From an uncultured Isosphaeraceae bacterium (GTDB lineage Bacteria > Planctomycetota > Planctomycetia > Isosphaerales > Isosphaeraceae), in contig CAMFLR010000018.1 in assembly GCA_945957605.1 (NCBI GenBank), positions 62,001 through 126,000 on the forward strand: a stretch of 64,000 nucleotides of DNA, given 5' to 3'. The translations under genes and the position numbers were made by a program. Shown here piece by piece: positions 16,896 to 25,301 of the stretch. The notes under the pieces were generated by a model. The model was given only the letters and a program-made list of their open reading frames with translations, ran no database searches and was not told where the DNA came from. Position 1 is the stretch's first letter. Every line of letters begins with the position of its first letter.

Positions 16896-18446
16896 CTAGT
16901 CGATCAGCGCCTGCAAAATCGCTGATTCTTCGAGATGCTTGGCCCAAAAACGCGGTGTTGACCAGGGCTGGTCGTCGGGGAGTTCCACGGCGGCACCCTT
17001 GGCGAGGAAAAACTGCACCAGATCGAAACGGCGGTGCAAAACGGCCCACGTCAGCGGTGTGAAACCGAAGAAGCAGTCACGGGCGTTGATGTTCGCCTGA
17101 AATTCTAACAGCACTTCCATTGCCGGAATCGTGTTGGGGAACGCCGTCAGGAAGTGCAGCAGAGTGTTGCAGCCGGATTCGTCGAGCACGTTGGGGTCGG
17201 CGCCGGCCTCAAGAAAGAGTCGCAGTAAATCAGGGTTTGGGCTGGCGCGGAACAACGTCCAGAGACCGATCTCCTTGGGGTTGATGCCGTGAATCAAGGC
17301 CAGTCGCAGCGTCTGGGCGGCTTCCGTGGGACGCTGAGGATCGGGGATGTGGATCGCCTGCAGGGCCAGCTTCGGGTTTTGGTGGAGCACAGCCGCCAAG
17401 GTAGTGATGTCCATGCAATGGATCGGCACTGATCCACCGTAAGAGGCAATCAAATTCGCCATCTCGCGGTTGTGCTCGATCGCCTCCAGCATCGCTACTT
17501 CAGCGCCATCGGTCTGGGCGTTGGGATTCGCACCGTGCTCGAGCAGCATCTGTACCATCGCCAGATCGTTGAGTTTCGCCGCGGCGACCAGCGGAAAAGT
17601 GAGATAATTGTCGGCCTCCTGGGCGTTGGGATCGGCACCGGCAGCCAGCAGCAGCGCGACGATCTCGCGCCGGCCAAACTCGGCGGCGCAAGACAGCGGA
17701 CGCTTCTTGCAGGTTGCCTGAAAATCGAACGCACGCGGGTCAGCGGCCAGAAGCGAGCGGACCTTGTCGATATCACCCTTCGCGCAGGCGAGATTCATAT
17801 CGTAAGGAGCGCCGCGGGCGAGAAGCAGCTCGAACAGGCCCCAGCGCGGGCGGGCGTAGGTATATCCGTGATTGCGAAAGAGCGTGACGTAAACCGGCGT
17901 GAAGCCGAGATTGTTCGCGACGTCGAGCGTGGCGCCGTGGTCGAGCAGAAACGTCATGAACTCGGCGCTCTCGGCGGTGTCCTCCGCCTGCGCCGCCAGG
18001 TGCAAAGGCGTATTGCCATCCTCGTCGGTGGTATTCACGGCCGACGGATCGCGCAATAGCTCGCGACGAAGGGCGGCCTGGTCGCCTTCGCGCAGCGCAC
18101 GCCGTAAAGGACCTTCCGCAAGCGCCAGCGGCTGTCGTGCCTCGATTGCCCGGTCGATGAGCGACACGACGTCGCCAAAGCCACGGGCGGCTGCGATATC
18201 CACGCTTCTCAAGGGAATCCGACAGAGGTACTGCACGGCGACATTCGCGTCGGCACCGTGCTCCAGCAAAAGCTTCACGATGCTGGCACGGCCTTCGCGG
18301 ACCGCGTAATGCAGAGGCGCGAGCGGTCCTTCGGGAACCAAGCACGCCAGCGATGGCGTCGCGTACAGCAGAGCGCGCACCGTCGCTTCGTCGCCATCGC
18401 GACAGGCCGTCACCATGCGGGCGCCATCGGTGTTTGCGTCGGTCAT
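16896..18446 (-). CDS. Ankyrin repeat protein
   Basis: A 516-residue protein made almost entirely of ankyrin repeats. Clear units include PLAPLHYAVREGRASIVKLLLEHGADANV near residue 45, DGNTPLHLAAQAEDTAESAEFMTFLLDHGA near 143, RPLSCAAEFGRREIVALLLAAGADPNAQ near 247, NDLAMVQMLLEHGANPNAQ, NPDLLRLFLEAGADPNVLDESGCNTLLHFLTA, and FGFTPLTWAVLHRRFDLVQFFLAKGAAVEL at the end. There is no signal peptide or membrane helix, so a cytoplasmic protein-binding role is likely; the partner is unknown. It is convergent with the GTPase module and divergent from the lipoprotein gene. The start at 18446 lacks a strong ribosome binding site. Confidence 0.85.
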   Translation of the reverse strand: MTDANTDGARMVTACRDGDEATVRALLYATPSLACLVPEGPLAPLHYAVREGRASIVKLLLEHGADANVAVQYLCRIPLRSVDIAAARGFGDVVSLIDRAIEARQPLALAEGPLRRALREGDQAALRRELLRDPSAVNTTDEDGNTPLHLAAQAEDTAESAEFMTFLLDHGATLDVANNLGFTPVYVTLFRNHGYTYARPRWGLFELLLARGAPYDMNLACAKGDIDKVRSLLAADPRAFDFQATCKKRPLSCAAEFGRREIVALLLAAGADPNAQEADNYLTFPLVAAAKLNDLAMVQMLLEHGANPNAQTDGAEVAMLEAIEHNREMANLIASYGGSVPIHCMDITTLAAVLHQNPKLALQAIHIPDPQRPTEAAQTLRLALIHGINPKEIGLWTLFRASPNPDLLRLFLEAGADPNVLDESGCNTLLHFLTAFPNTIPAMEVLLEFQANINARDCFFGFTPLTWAVLHRRFDLVQFFLAKGAAVELPDDQPWSTPRFWAKHLEESAILQALID

Positions 18447-18630
18447 CAGTGTGACGCTTTCATATCAAAGGCGCGATCGAATGGCCCCGCGCTCGAGGAG
18501 GATCTTCTCGATCTCTGCAATTCCAACTTCTCGCGCCCAGGCCTGGTCCCACTCGCTTCGTCAGATCGTCGTCTTTGATACTACACCGTTGCCGTTCCTT
18601 TTCCGCATGGCTCGCGCCTACAATACGGGC

Positions 18631-19164
18631 ATGCGAAACGGTCAAAAATGGATGAATGTGCTTCTTTTGCTATTCGCCGCACTCACCGGCTGCGGTCGCG
18701 GTGAAAACGCAACACCCGCAACCGTCGCCGCTGCCGAGAGCAAGTGGAAAGCCGCGGGCGTGAAGAACTACAACCTCGAATGGTCGAATTCCGGGCTCGG
18801 TACGGGGCATTATCGCGTCTTTGTGCGCGATGGCGAGGTTAAGGCAATCTACAGCGTTCTCAACAATGGGCGAGAGATTGTCGCCAAGCCGGCTCAGCCA
18901 CGGTTCTACTCGGTCGAAGGTCTGTTCCTCACGATCAAAGACGAAATGGCCCAGCTCGATTTACCAACGCCTTTCGGCCAGCCCAAAGGGACCACGGCCA
19001 TCCTCAAGTTCACGCCCGACTCGTCGCTCGGGTATCCCAAAAGTTATCGCCGCGATGTCCTCGGCTCGGCGAAAGGTGTCTCAATCGACGTGCAATCGCT
19101 CGACCCCAATCCTCAGATTAACATTCCGCCACCCGTCTCCGGAGACGCCGCCCCCGCGCGTTAA
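18631..19164 (+). CDS. Lipoprotein resembling DUF6174
   Basis: A 177-residue protein beginning MRNGQKWMNVLLLLFAALTGC: a lipoprotein signal with lipobox ALTGC, Cys21 being the acylation site. The mature part (AAESKWKAAGVKNYNLEWSN, HYRVFVRDGEVKAIY, EGLFLTIKDEM, YPKSYRRDVLG) follows the pattern I remember for DUF6174: W and NYN near the start, then V-x-DG-x-V and a late YP motif. The frame is open upstream to 18415, but those residues overlap the divergent ankyrin gene and lack coding character. It is an envelope protein of unknown function. The following methyltransferase gene begins about 100 bases downstream. Confidence 0.7.
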   Translation: MRNGQKWMNVLLLLFAALTGCGRGENATPATVAAAESKWKAAGVKNYNLEWSNSGLGTGHYRVFVRDGEVKAIYSVLNNGREIVAKPAQPRFYSVEGLFLTIKDEMAQLDLPTPFGQPKGTTAILKFTPDSSLGYPKSYRRDVLGSAKGVSIDVQSLDPNPQINIPPPVSGDAAPAR

Positions 19165-19261
19165 ATCGCTGGACGCTTGCAGTAGGCTTGCGTCTCGTGC
19201 AAAGTTGCTTTCCCCCTTCACATGCTCATTTCACCGACTTTCACTCATGGAACTGTAACAC

Positions 19262-20065
19262 GTGGCCAAATCGCCGAGTTCGAAGGAGCAGCCCGCCGCC
19301 GATAACGACCAGGGAACCGCCTGGAGCCGTCAGGCCACGCGCTACGACGAACTCTTTCTCGACCCCTTCCGCCCCGGCGTCGAAAGTCCACTCCTCCCCG
19401 CACTCGCCGCCTTGCCCAATCCCGAAACGCTCACCATCGCCGACCTCGGCTGCGGCACAGGTCCGCTCTTGCCGCATCTCGTCGGCAAATTCGGCCGCGT
19501 GATCGCCCTCGACTTCGCCCCCGCCATGATCGCCAAGTCGCGCAAGCGTTTGGGCAAGCGTGCATCTCAGGTTGAATTTCTCCAGCGCTCGATGGACGAA
19601 CTCGACGACCTCGCCGGAACGCTCGACGTCGCCGTCGCCGTCAACTCAATCGTCATGCCCGACGTCCGCATCATCGACCGTGCCCTCAGCGCGATCCATG
19701 CCGCGCTCAAGCCGGGCGGCCGCTTCTTCACCGTCTTACCGGCGATGGACGCGATTCAATATCACACGATGATCCTCCACGATCACGCACTCGACCGCGG
19801 TCTCGAACCCGAAGAGGCCGAGCGTCATGCCGTGTTTCATGCCGAGCATCATTACTACGACTTCGCCTTCGGCCGCTTCGGTTTCCTCGGCCTTCGTCAG
19901 AAATTCTGGCAGCCCTGGGAAGCGACTCACCGGCTAAGCAAGGCGGGGTTCCGCGATATCGAGCTGAGCAAGGTTCTCTATCCCTGGGACGACAACATCG
20001 CCGGATTCCAGGATTTCACCCACCTGCCCCAAAGCTGGGATTGGTTCGTCCAGGCCCGCCCCTGA
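19262..20065 (+). CDS. Class I SAM-dependent methyltransferase
   Basis: A 267-residue protein with the Rossmann-type SAM-binding motif I (LTIADLGCGTGPLLPHL, about residues 58-75), motif post-I (VIALDFAPAMIAKSRKRL), then DVAVAVNSIVMPD and LKPGGRFFTVLP as motifs II-III. The C-terminal part (EEAERHAVFHAEHHYYDFAFG) may bind the substrate. The frame opens with GTG at 19262 and no ATG is available before motif I, so GTG is the likely start despite a weak ribosome binding site. The substrate cannot be told from sequence. A small membrane protein gene follows 37 bases downstream and may be in the same operon. Confidence 0.87.
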   Translation: MAKSPSSKEQPAADNDQGTAWSRQATRYDELFLDPFRPGVESPLLPALAALPNPETLTIADLGCGTGPLLPHLVGKFGRVIALDFAPAMIAKSRKRLGKRASQVEFLQRSMDELDDLAGTLDVAVAVNSIVMPDVRIIDRALSAIHAALKPGGRFFTVLPAMDAIQYHTMILHDHALDRGLEPEEAERHAVFHAEHHYYDFAFGRFGFLGLRQKFWQPWEATHRLSKAGFRDIELSKVLYPWDDNIAGFQDFTHLPQSWDWFVQARP

Positions 20066-20102
20066 CGCCGGGTCCATCTCATCGCATTGAGGAGCACCAA
20101 CC

Positions 20103-20393
20103 ATGGCCGAACCCGCACACGAAGCGCAAGATAAGTCGATCAAGGATCGCAAGCAGCAACTCTACGAGCGCGACGCCTCCCCCGTTCTCGTCGGCTCGGG
20201 CAAGTCGTTCAAAGAATTCCTTCGCGACACCCCGCCGAACCCGCTCTCGGCCGGCATGAAGGCCGCACTTTTCGCCGCAGGCGCGGTCGTCGCGGTCCTG
20301 CTCATCCTCGCACTGATGCGTGTCGCAGGTGGACCCAAAAAGCCAGTCAAGGCGACGCTTGTTTCAAATCCAGTGATAACTGTCGCCGCTTGA
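20103..20393 (+). CDS. Small single-span membrane protein
   Basis: A 96-residue protein with GAGGAG placed ideally before the ATG. The first 50 residues are charged and hydrophilic (EAQDKSIKDRKQQLYERD), and one membrane helix lies at about 53-73 (AALFAAGAVVAVLLILALM), followed by a short basic tail (GGPKKPVK). It resembles no named family I know. Its topology would place the N-terminal part in the cytoplasm. It follows the methyltransferase closely on the same strand. Confidence 0.7.
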   Translation: MAEPAHEAQDKSIKDRKQQLYERDASPVLVGSGKSFKEFLRDTPPNPLSAGMKAALFAAGAVVAVLLILALMRVAGGPKKPVKATLVSNPVITVAA

Positions 20394-20501
20394 CACCGTC
20401 TATGACACTTGTCAGGATGCAATAACCGCCAAAGAGTGGCGAATAGCGTCTGACGTTTTTTGGACGAGCCGCGTTGCCGTTACTACGGGAGTGAGTCCGC
20501 C

Positions 20502-21452
20502 ATGAGGTTTCGTTTCGCCGCGCCTTTGGTGCTGGTCGCTGCCTGGGGAGTTACCGCCCCTGCGCAAGTCAAACTCGAGCGTAAGGTCACCGAGAATGCC
20601 ACGGTCGTCGGCAAAACCGAGATCAAGGTCCACCAGATCTTAACTCTGGCCGGAATGGACATCGAAACCAATTCCGACTCCGGCTCGCTGGCGACGGTCG
20701 CAGTCGGCAAGCGCAACGCCGACGGCACGATTCCGCTGAACGTGACGGTCGACAAGATCTGGGTCAAAATCTCGTTGCCGATGGGCATCGAAATCGACCT
20801 CAACACCGACGATAAAGACCTCAAGGTCGACCTCCCGCAGCTCTCCTTCCTGGCCGACGTGCTCAAGGCGAGCAAAGGAGCGAACTACACGCTCGTGCTC
20901 GATTCCAAGAACCAGTTCGCGCGGGTTGAAGGGATTGAAAAGAATCTCGACCGTGCTAAGGATCTGCCCGAAGCCGCACTCGCCGGCATGAAGGCCCGCT
21001 ACAATTCCGATCGCGTGAAACAAGAGTTCGAACAAGTACAAAACGCCGTACCCGATGGATTCCTCCGCGAAGGCGAACCGTGGGAACGGACCGAAGTCAG
21101 CGACATCGGCGCCGGCCAAACGCTGACCTTCAAGCGCAAGTTTGAGTATAAAGGCACAATCAAGCAGGGCGACAAAACGCTTGATAAGATCGACATCAAA
21201 GCGCTTGATGTAACCTACAAGCAAGACACCGGCATGCCCCAACCGCTCAAGGTGACGAAGAGCGACATCAAGGTCGAGTCGAGCGAAGGCACGCTGCTGT
21301 TCGATCGCGAGCGCGGGACGATCGTCGAGCGCAACGACAAAACGCACATCAAGGGCGACATGACCATGGAAGCGCAAGGTAACGAGCTTCCCGCCAAGCT
21401 CGACCTGACCTTTGAAACGAAGTACTCGGCAACGCCCAAGGCGAAGCAGTAA
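20502..21452 (+). CDS. Secreted protein, possibly DUF6263-like
   Basis: A 316-residue protein with an N-terminal signal peptide (MRFRFAAPLVLVAAWGVTAPAQ) and a mature part of alternating strands and charged turns: KLERKVTENATVVGKTEIKVHQ, TIPLNVTVDKIWVKI, EGIEKNLDRAKDLPEA, GFLREGEPWERTEV, TLTFKRKFEYKG and LKVTKSDIKVESSEGTLLFDRERG. This arrangement resembles planctomycete DUF6263-type secreted proteins, but I hold that assignment loosely. GGGAG lies upstream of the ATG at 20502. A strong hairpin with a T-run follows the stop by 28 bases, so the gene ends its transcript. A lipid- or ligand-binding role in the envelope is a guess. Confidence 0.68.
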   Translation: MRFRFAAPLVLVAAWGVTAPAQVKLERKVTENATVVGKTEIKVHQILTLAGMDIETNSDSGSLATVAVGKRNADGTIPLNVTVDKIWVKISLPMGIEIDLNTDDKDLKVDLPQLSFLADVLKASKGANYTLVLDSKNQFARVEGIEKNLDRAKDLPEAALAGMKARYNSDRVKQEFEQVQNAVPDGFLREGEPWERTEVSDIGAGQTLTFKRKFEYKGTIKQGDKTLDKIDIKALDVTYKQDTGMPQPLKVTKSDIKVESSEGTLLFDRERGTIVERNDKTHIKGDMTMEAQGNELPAKLDLTFETKYSATPKAKQ

Positions 21453-21479
21453 GCTTGCGAGAATTCGCTGGAAAACAAG

Positions 21480-21526
21480 ACGATCGAATGAGCCCGACGG
21501 TTTGGTTCATTCGATCGTTTTTCTTT
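21480..21526 (+). terminator. Intrinsic terminator
   Basis: A perfect 12-bp stem (ACGATCGAATGA at 21480-21491 with TCATTCGATCGT at 21507-21518) is followed by TTTTTCTTT. It lies 28 bases after the secreted-protein stop and before the convergent membrane-protein gene. Confidence 0.88.
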
Positions 21527-21535
21527 GATCGCGAT

Positions 21536-22159
21536 TCAATGCAAAGCCTCAATGATTCTCGCTATGATCGACGATCCAATCCATGACCAACCAACCCACC
21601 GCCCAACTCTTTCGAGAGGTTCTTTAGGTCGTCGCCAGCCTTCGATCGCCAAAACATAGACCCACGCCGCTACAATGCAGATTGCAATCGAGAGCCCATG
21701 GCCGTATGGCAGATGGGACCAAAATGTATGGGGCATACCAGCCATCAAGAACGGTTTGAAACCTGTCAATTTCGGGTCGCCATGGACAAACCACAGATAA
21801 TAAACAAGGCTGTAAGTTATTATTCCTCCCGATGCGGCTAATGCGACATGTCCAGGACCATATCGCCGATTTCGTCTGTTTCGATGTGGCCGAAAAGCGA
21901 TTAAAGCGAGCGATAGACTGATCACGTAAAGGCAGGCGTCGAAATCCTGGATAGAGCGACGAGCAAAATCCTTGATCGCAAGAGCCTCTGCTGGCCAATT
22001 CGCTGGAGCTGCCCCGCCGAATTGCGGAGAGGAATTCTCCCATTGTTTCACTGCAACAAACGTACGATCGGCCGACACGGCGCAGAGCCCGGCCACTATT
22101 GCAATGATCGCGAAGATCACGAATCCGAGACCTGATGGCAGCGAAGACGGGAATTTCAT
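21536..22159 (-). CDS. Hypothetical multi-span membrane protein
   Basis: A 207-residue protein with about four hydrophobic segments: FVIFAIIAIVAGLCAVSA near 13-30, DACLYVISLSLALIAF near 73-88, GGIITYSLVYYLWFV near 111-125, and IAICIVAAWVYVLAIEGW near 154-171, plus a C-terminal WSWIGSSIIARIIEAL. I recognise no family. It is the second gene of a minus-strand pair, 14 bases after the neighbouring membrane protein. Base composition here is noticeably less GC-rich than in the metabolic genes around it, consistent with an accessory segment. Confidence 0.62.
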   Translation of the reverse strand: MKFPSSLPSGLGFVIFAIIAIVAGLCAVSADRTFVAVKQWENSSPQFGGAAPANWPAEALAIKDFARRSIQDFDACLYVISLSLALIAFRPHRNRRNRRYGPGHVALAASGGIITYSLVYYLWFVHGDPKLTGFKPFLMAGMPHTFWSHLPYGHGLSIAICIVAAWVYVLAIEGWRRPKEPLERVGRWVGWSWIGSSIIARIIEALH

Positions 22160-22173
22160 GGGAGAAAAGCCTA

Positions 22174-22752
22174 TTACTTATACGGCAGCCAAAGTTCGAT
22201 CACACCCCAAAACAAATTCATGAAGTAGACCAACAGCCAGTAAATGCCCAGTGCTCTCCCAGTTCGGTCTAGCCAGGAACGCTCCGGCGACCAACGTCCG
22301 CCGAGAGCCAAAGCAATCCACACACCAGTCACGCTCATCGATATACCGCCAACGGCCTTGCTCCAGTACCATGAATTACCGAAGACCACTTTCGAAGGAG
22401 TCGGCTGATTCGCGGCCTTGGTAATTGTCTCTCCAATGCGCGTGGTCACCAGGCAAGCAATCATGCTTCCCACTGTTGCCAGTGAGGCGACCGTACCAGG
22501 TTGACGAAGAATTCGACTTACCGACGGCCGAGGTTTCCGCCAACGGAGCGGGATGAGGACGAGAGCCAGAGCGACGGCGAAGCACGACGGCCACCCTATC
22601 TCAAACAAGTGAAGCCAATGGCCGATGCCGACGGAGAGAGTTTGGTTCCCCTGAGGGGGCGTGTCTCTCCAACGTTCTAGAGCGAAACCGAGCGCCGTGG
22701 CGGCAACAAGGCCCATCATGTCGCTCAGCGTGAAAGATCGAGGTGAAGGCAT
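22174..22752 (-). CDS. Hypothetical membrane protein
   Basis: A 192-residue protein opening with FTLSDMMGLVAATALGFAL, an N-terminal layout often seen in planctomycete membrane proteins of unknown role. Further hydrophobic segments are SCFAVALALVLIPLRW, VASLATVGSMIACLV, GGISMSVTGVWIALALG and IYWLLVYFMNLFWGVIELWLPY. It precedes another membrane protein gene by 14 bases, so the two are probably cotranscribed and may interact. No catalytic residues are evident. Confidence 0.62.
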   Translation of the reverse strand: MPSPRSFTLSDMMGLVAATALGFALERWRDTPPQGNQTLSVGIGHWLHLFEIGWPSCFAVALALVLIPLRWRKPRPSVSRILRQPGTVASLATVGSMIACLVTTRIGETITKAANQPTPSKVVFGNSWYWSKAVGGISMSVTGVWIALALGGRWSPERSWLDRTGRALGIYWLLVYFMNLFWGVIELWLPYK

Positions 22753-22939
22753 CGGACAAGGTTGCTCCGGCTGGTTTGCTCATCCTGAGGTTACGAACGA
22801 GCAAGTCACACGGTCAAGCCATTTTCCTGAAACAGTTGAACATGCGAGTTTTTACCTCAATCCAATCGTCAGAAAACGATTCTTAGCGAGCGTTAGCCTT
22901 GATGTCCTGAACGAACATTAAATCATCATTCGAGGACTC

Positions 22940-23287
22940 ATGGATCTTCGATCTCTCGCAGACTACCTGGTCTTTCACACATGGTGGACTTACAACTCCA
23001 TAGGCGACCCCTGGATCGAGGTTCCCTACCACGCCTTCAACCTCTTCGAGGGCGCGGCATGGCTCACGATTTCCGCCTTGGTATTGCGTCGGTTCCTGCG
23101 ATATCGCCACAGTAAGATCGAAATCGCATACGCGCTGGCCTTCTTCACCTTCGGCCTCACCGACTTCCGCGAAGCCTACGTCCTTCAATCGTGGCTCATC
23201 TGGCTCAAGATCGCGAACCTCCTCCTGCTCTTCTGGCTCCGAGCCCTTGTCATCAAACGGCATTATCCAGAAAGCAAGCTATATTGA
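22940..23287 (+). CDS. Small multi-span membrane protein
   Basis: A 115-residue protein with GAGGAC before the ATG. Hydrophobic stretches include GAAWLTISALVLRRFL, IEIAYALAFFTFGLTDF and WLIWLKIANLLLLFWLRALVI, suggesting three membrane helices. The Trp- and Asp-rich start (FHTWWTYNSIGDPWIEVPYHAFNLFEG) may lie near the membrane surface. No family is recognised. It is divergent from the preceding membrane pair and convergent with the next gene. Confidence 0.65.
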   Translation: MDLRSLADYLVFHTWWTYNSIGDPWIEVPYHAFNLFEGAAWLTISALVLRRFLRYRHSKIEIAYALAFFTFGLTDFREAYVLQSWLIWLKIANLLLLFWLRALVIKRHYPESKLY

Positions 23288-23353
23288 TTATAGCAAACAA
23301 CTTTATTCTGATCCCATACGATTCTGAATTCTTTGACTGTGAGTGTATGCAAA

Positions 23354-23719
23354 TTATTCGAGCGTGTGATCCAGGTTAGGTGCTTTGCATTGTTCTGCGT
23401 CATGCGCCAAATCTTTGCGGTCTCGCGAACTGTCATCGATAGAGCTATCGACTTGCTTGATGCACGCGCCAACCCCGCATCCGATACACGTGAAGAATAG
23501 CCAGACAAAAACAGCGAAGGAACAAACCATTAAAACCGCGAACGAGAAAATTGGTTTGTGTTCTGTTACGTTAGGGTCGATCGTGCCCGACACAATGCTC
23601 CACACGGCGAGCAATCCCAACGACGACCCAATCAGTGCACCACGCACCGCATACGTGGCCTTGGTGTCCGAGGTCTGTGTATTAGCTTCGGGCATAGCAC
23701 GGCTGGGATCGTTTTCCAT
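23354..23719 (-). CDS. Small two-span membrane protein
   Basis: The start at 23719 (MENDPSRAMPEAN) is supported by AGGACC about nine bases upstream and gives 121 residues. Two membrane segments are visible: ALIGSSLGLLAVWSIVSG near 27-44 and FAVLMVCSFAVFVWLFFTCIG near 60-80, the second followed by CGVGACIKQ. The C-terminus is charged (SSIDDSSRDRKDLAHDAEQ). Cysteines cluster at the end of the second helix. No family is recognised. It belongs to the group of small, lower-GC hypothetical genes at 21.5-24.8 kb. Confidence 0.6.
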   Translation of the reverse strand: MENDPSRAMPEANTQTSDTKATYAVRGALIGSSLGLLAVWSIVSGTIDPNVTEHKPIFSFAVLMVCSFAVFVWLFFTCIGCGVGACIKQVDSSIDDSSRDRKDLAHDAEQCKAPNLDHTLE

Positions 23720-23906
23720 TTTGCAAGGTCCTGAGAACTCTTGCCGATTAACAAACTCTCGCCTCGCTATTCCTGTCAAAAGAGCATGGAGTTCTTTTGA
23801 TCTCCGGCGTCGGCGGCAAGGTCATCGTTCACAGCAATCTGCAACGGGAACCACTCTACTTTAACAAGTGAGTCACCCCTCCTTCGCTCATCCAACGTCT
23901 AACAGT

Positions 23907-24806
23907 TCATCGCGTAACAGCCTGCCCGGCGGCCGGCTTCGAGCGACCCGGGCGCAGTCCTTTCGCGTAGTAGACGTCCATCGGAATGTGGTGGTCGATG
24001 TAGACCTGCGAAAGGAGATCATACAGCGTCGGGTCATATTTCTTGAGGTCATCGGGAGTCATCACTGTCTTATCGCCATCCTTATATTCGTAGTTCGACC
24101 AAAACCAGGTCTGCGTCCCTTCCGCCCAGTATTCGTTGGCGTTGGTGGAGGCGTAGTGGCCTTTCCAGAGGCCCTTGTCCATCGCGGCTTTGTAAGCGTC
24201 GCGAATTTTGCGGAGAAGGTCGGGATCGGCGCGTCGAATCCCGATGTCCATGATGCCGTGCGCGAACTCGTGGACGAAGATGTTTTCGCCGAAATAGCGG
24301 GTACCTGGATAGCCCAGCAGATTCTCTTCAGCGCACGATGTCGGGTTGCCTCCCATGCCACGGGCTCGACGATCCCAATATTCTTTATCCGTGAGTCGTC
24401 CGATACGTTCCTGATAGTGCTCGCGCTCATCTTTTGTGAGCCGCCGATCGTCCGGGGCGGGTTTTTTCCAGTCTTTCTGCTCGGGCAAGTCGGTGGTCGA
24501 CTCGGACTGGGCCATCACGATCACGCGCATCTTGCGGCCGACCATCGCTTCGCGGAGGTCGGGACGCTTGGCGAGCATGTGGATAGCAATGCCCCGGGCC
24601 ACGAGCAAAGCACTATCTGGGACCTTCTCGGACGAGACGACTGCGATGCCGACTGCGTTCGTATACTTCTTGTAGAAGGGATCGAGCTTCAAATCGGAAG
24701 GTATCGGTCCAACAGTGGCCTTGCCGTGGCCCTCAACTAACGGCTTATCTGCACCGAACAGAGGCAGAACCAAGAGGAAAACAAGCGGCCGTACGGTCCA
24801 ATTCAT
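23907..24806 (-). CDS. Secreted zinc metallopeptidase-like protein
   Basis: A 299-residue protein with an N-terminal signal peptide (MNWTVRPLVFLLVLPLFGAD). The zinc-binding motif HEFAH lies at residues 179-183, within NIFVHEFAHGIMDIGI, with a plausible third ligand at Glu229 in NEYWAEGTQTWF, about 46 residues later. A DPLL-KI-DAYKAA helix separates them, and YDPTLYDLLSQVY follows. The combination HExxH plus downstream EYWAEG is typical of gluzincin-like secreted proteases, possibly of the group related to anthrax lethal factor domains, but that subfamily is uncertain. The catalytic residues look intact. It would act in the periplasm or outside the cell. It stands alone next to an AT-rich gap. 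Confidence 0.75.
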   Translation of the reverse strand: MNWTVRPLVFLLVLPLFGADKPLVEGHGKATVGPIPSDLKLDPFYKKYTNAVGIAVVSSEKVPDSALLVARGIAIHMLAKRPDLREAMVGRKMRVIVMAQSESTTDLPEQKDWKKPAPDDRRLTKDEREHYQERIGRLTDKEYWDRRARGMGGNPTSCAEENLLGYPGTRYFGENIFVHEFAHGIMDIGIRRADPDLLRKIRDAYKAAMDKGLWKGHYASTNANEYWAEGTQTWFWSNYEYKDGDKTVMTPDDLKKYDPTLYDLLSQVYIDHHIPMDVYYAKGLRPGRSKPAAGQAVTR

Positions 24807-25070
24807 GGCCCAATACCCCGGAAAAACGTTCGGTTCAGAGGTTCATAAAGGACCGATTATCCCGTTCCAAATGGGGGAAAAGCAACATAGGCGAGAAGAA
24901 CATCTTGAGGATGTTATTTCTATTATGTTAACACAAAATGATTTCTAATAGACAATCATGTAACCGATTATCTTAACTTTATAGCATTTTTGTGGCTCCG
25001 CCATAGCGGTTCAAAAACCGCTTCCACTCAAATTTATTCACATCAATATAAAAGCAGATGACAAGGGTAG

Positions 25071-25090
25071 CCCAGGTTCTCGAACCTGGG
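25071..25090. repeat. CCCAGGTTC palindrome
   Basis: CCCAGGTTC and GAACCTGGG form a perfect 9-bp stem with a TC loop. The flanks GGGTAG on the left and CGGCGCAGCCGC on the right resemble those of the other palindromes in this window. It lies between the flagellar block and the metallopeptidase. Confidence 0.6.
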
Positions 25091-25189
25091 CGGCGCAGCC
25101 GCAAGAACTCCCTCGAACTCGTCGTTGCCCTCGTTTGCATCTGTTCAAAATCTGTTCTCAAACATCACTCAACAGATTTCCACGACTCC

Positions 25190-25254
25190 CCAAAAACGAC
25201 GATCGGCCCGTCCCGGCCTTCGCTCGAATTTGAGCGACTGGCGGGGACGGGCCG
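25190..25254 (-). terminator. Probable terminator of the flagellar block
   Basis: CGGCCCGTCCC (25204-25214) pairs perfectly with GGGACGGGCCG (25244-25254), with an inner CGCTC/GAGCG stem. Reading on the minus strand the hairpin is followed by ATCGTCGTTTTT, a T-run about 11 bases on. It lies 48 bases beyond the fliA stop. Confidence 0.7.
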
Positions 25255-25301
25255 TGAATAATCGCCTGATAATGGCGTATGAAGACAGCTTGCCTGCTTG
25301 C

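Larger units (their letters stand above)
24807..25301. other. AT-rich gap plus terminator region of the flagellar block
   Basis: From about 24900 to 25060 the sequence is much more AT-rich than its surroundings (for example TTATTTCTATTATGTTAACA), and probably includes the promoter of the metallopeptidase. A short AGCGGTT/AACCGCT hairpin lies at 25005-25022. Further right are a palindromic repeat (25071-25090) and a strong hairpin after fliA (25204-25254). No protein-coding frame is convincing. Confidence 0.5.
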
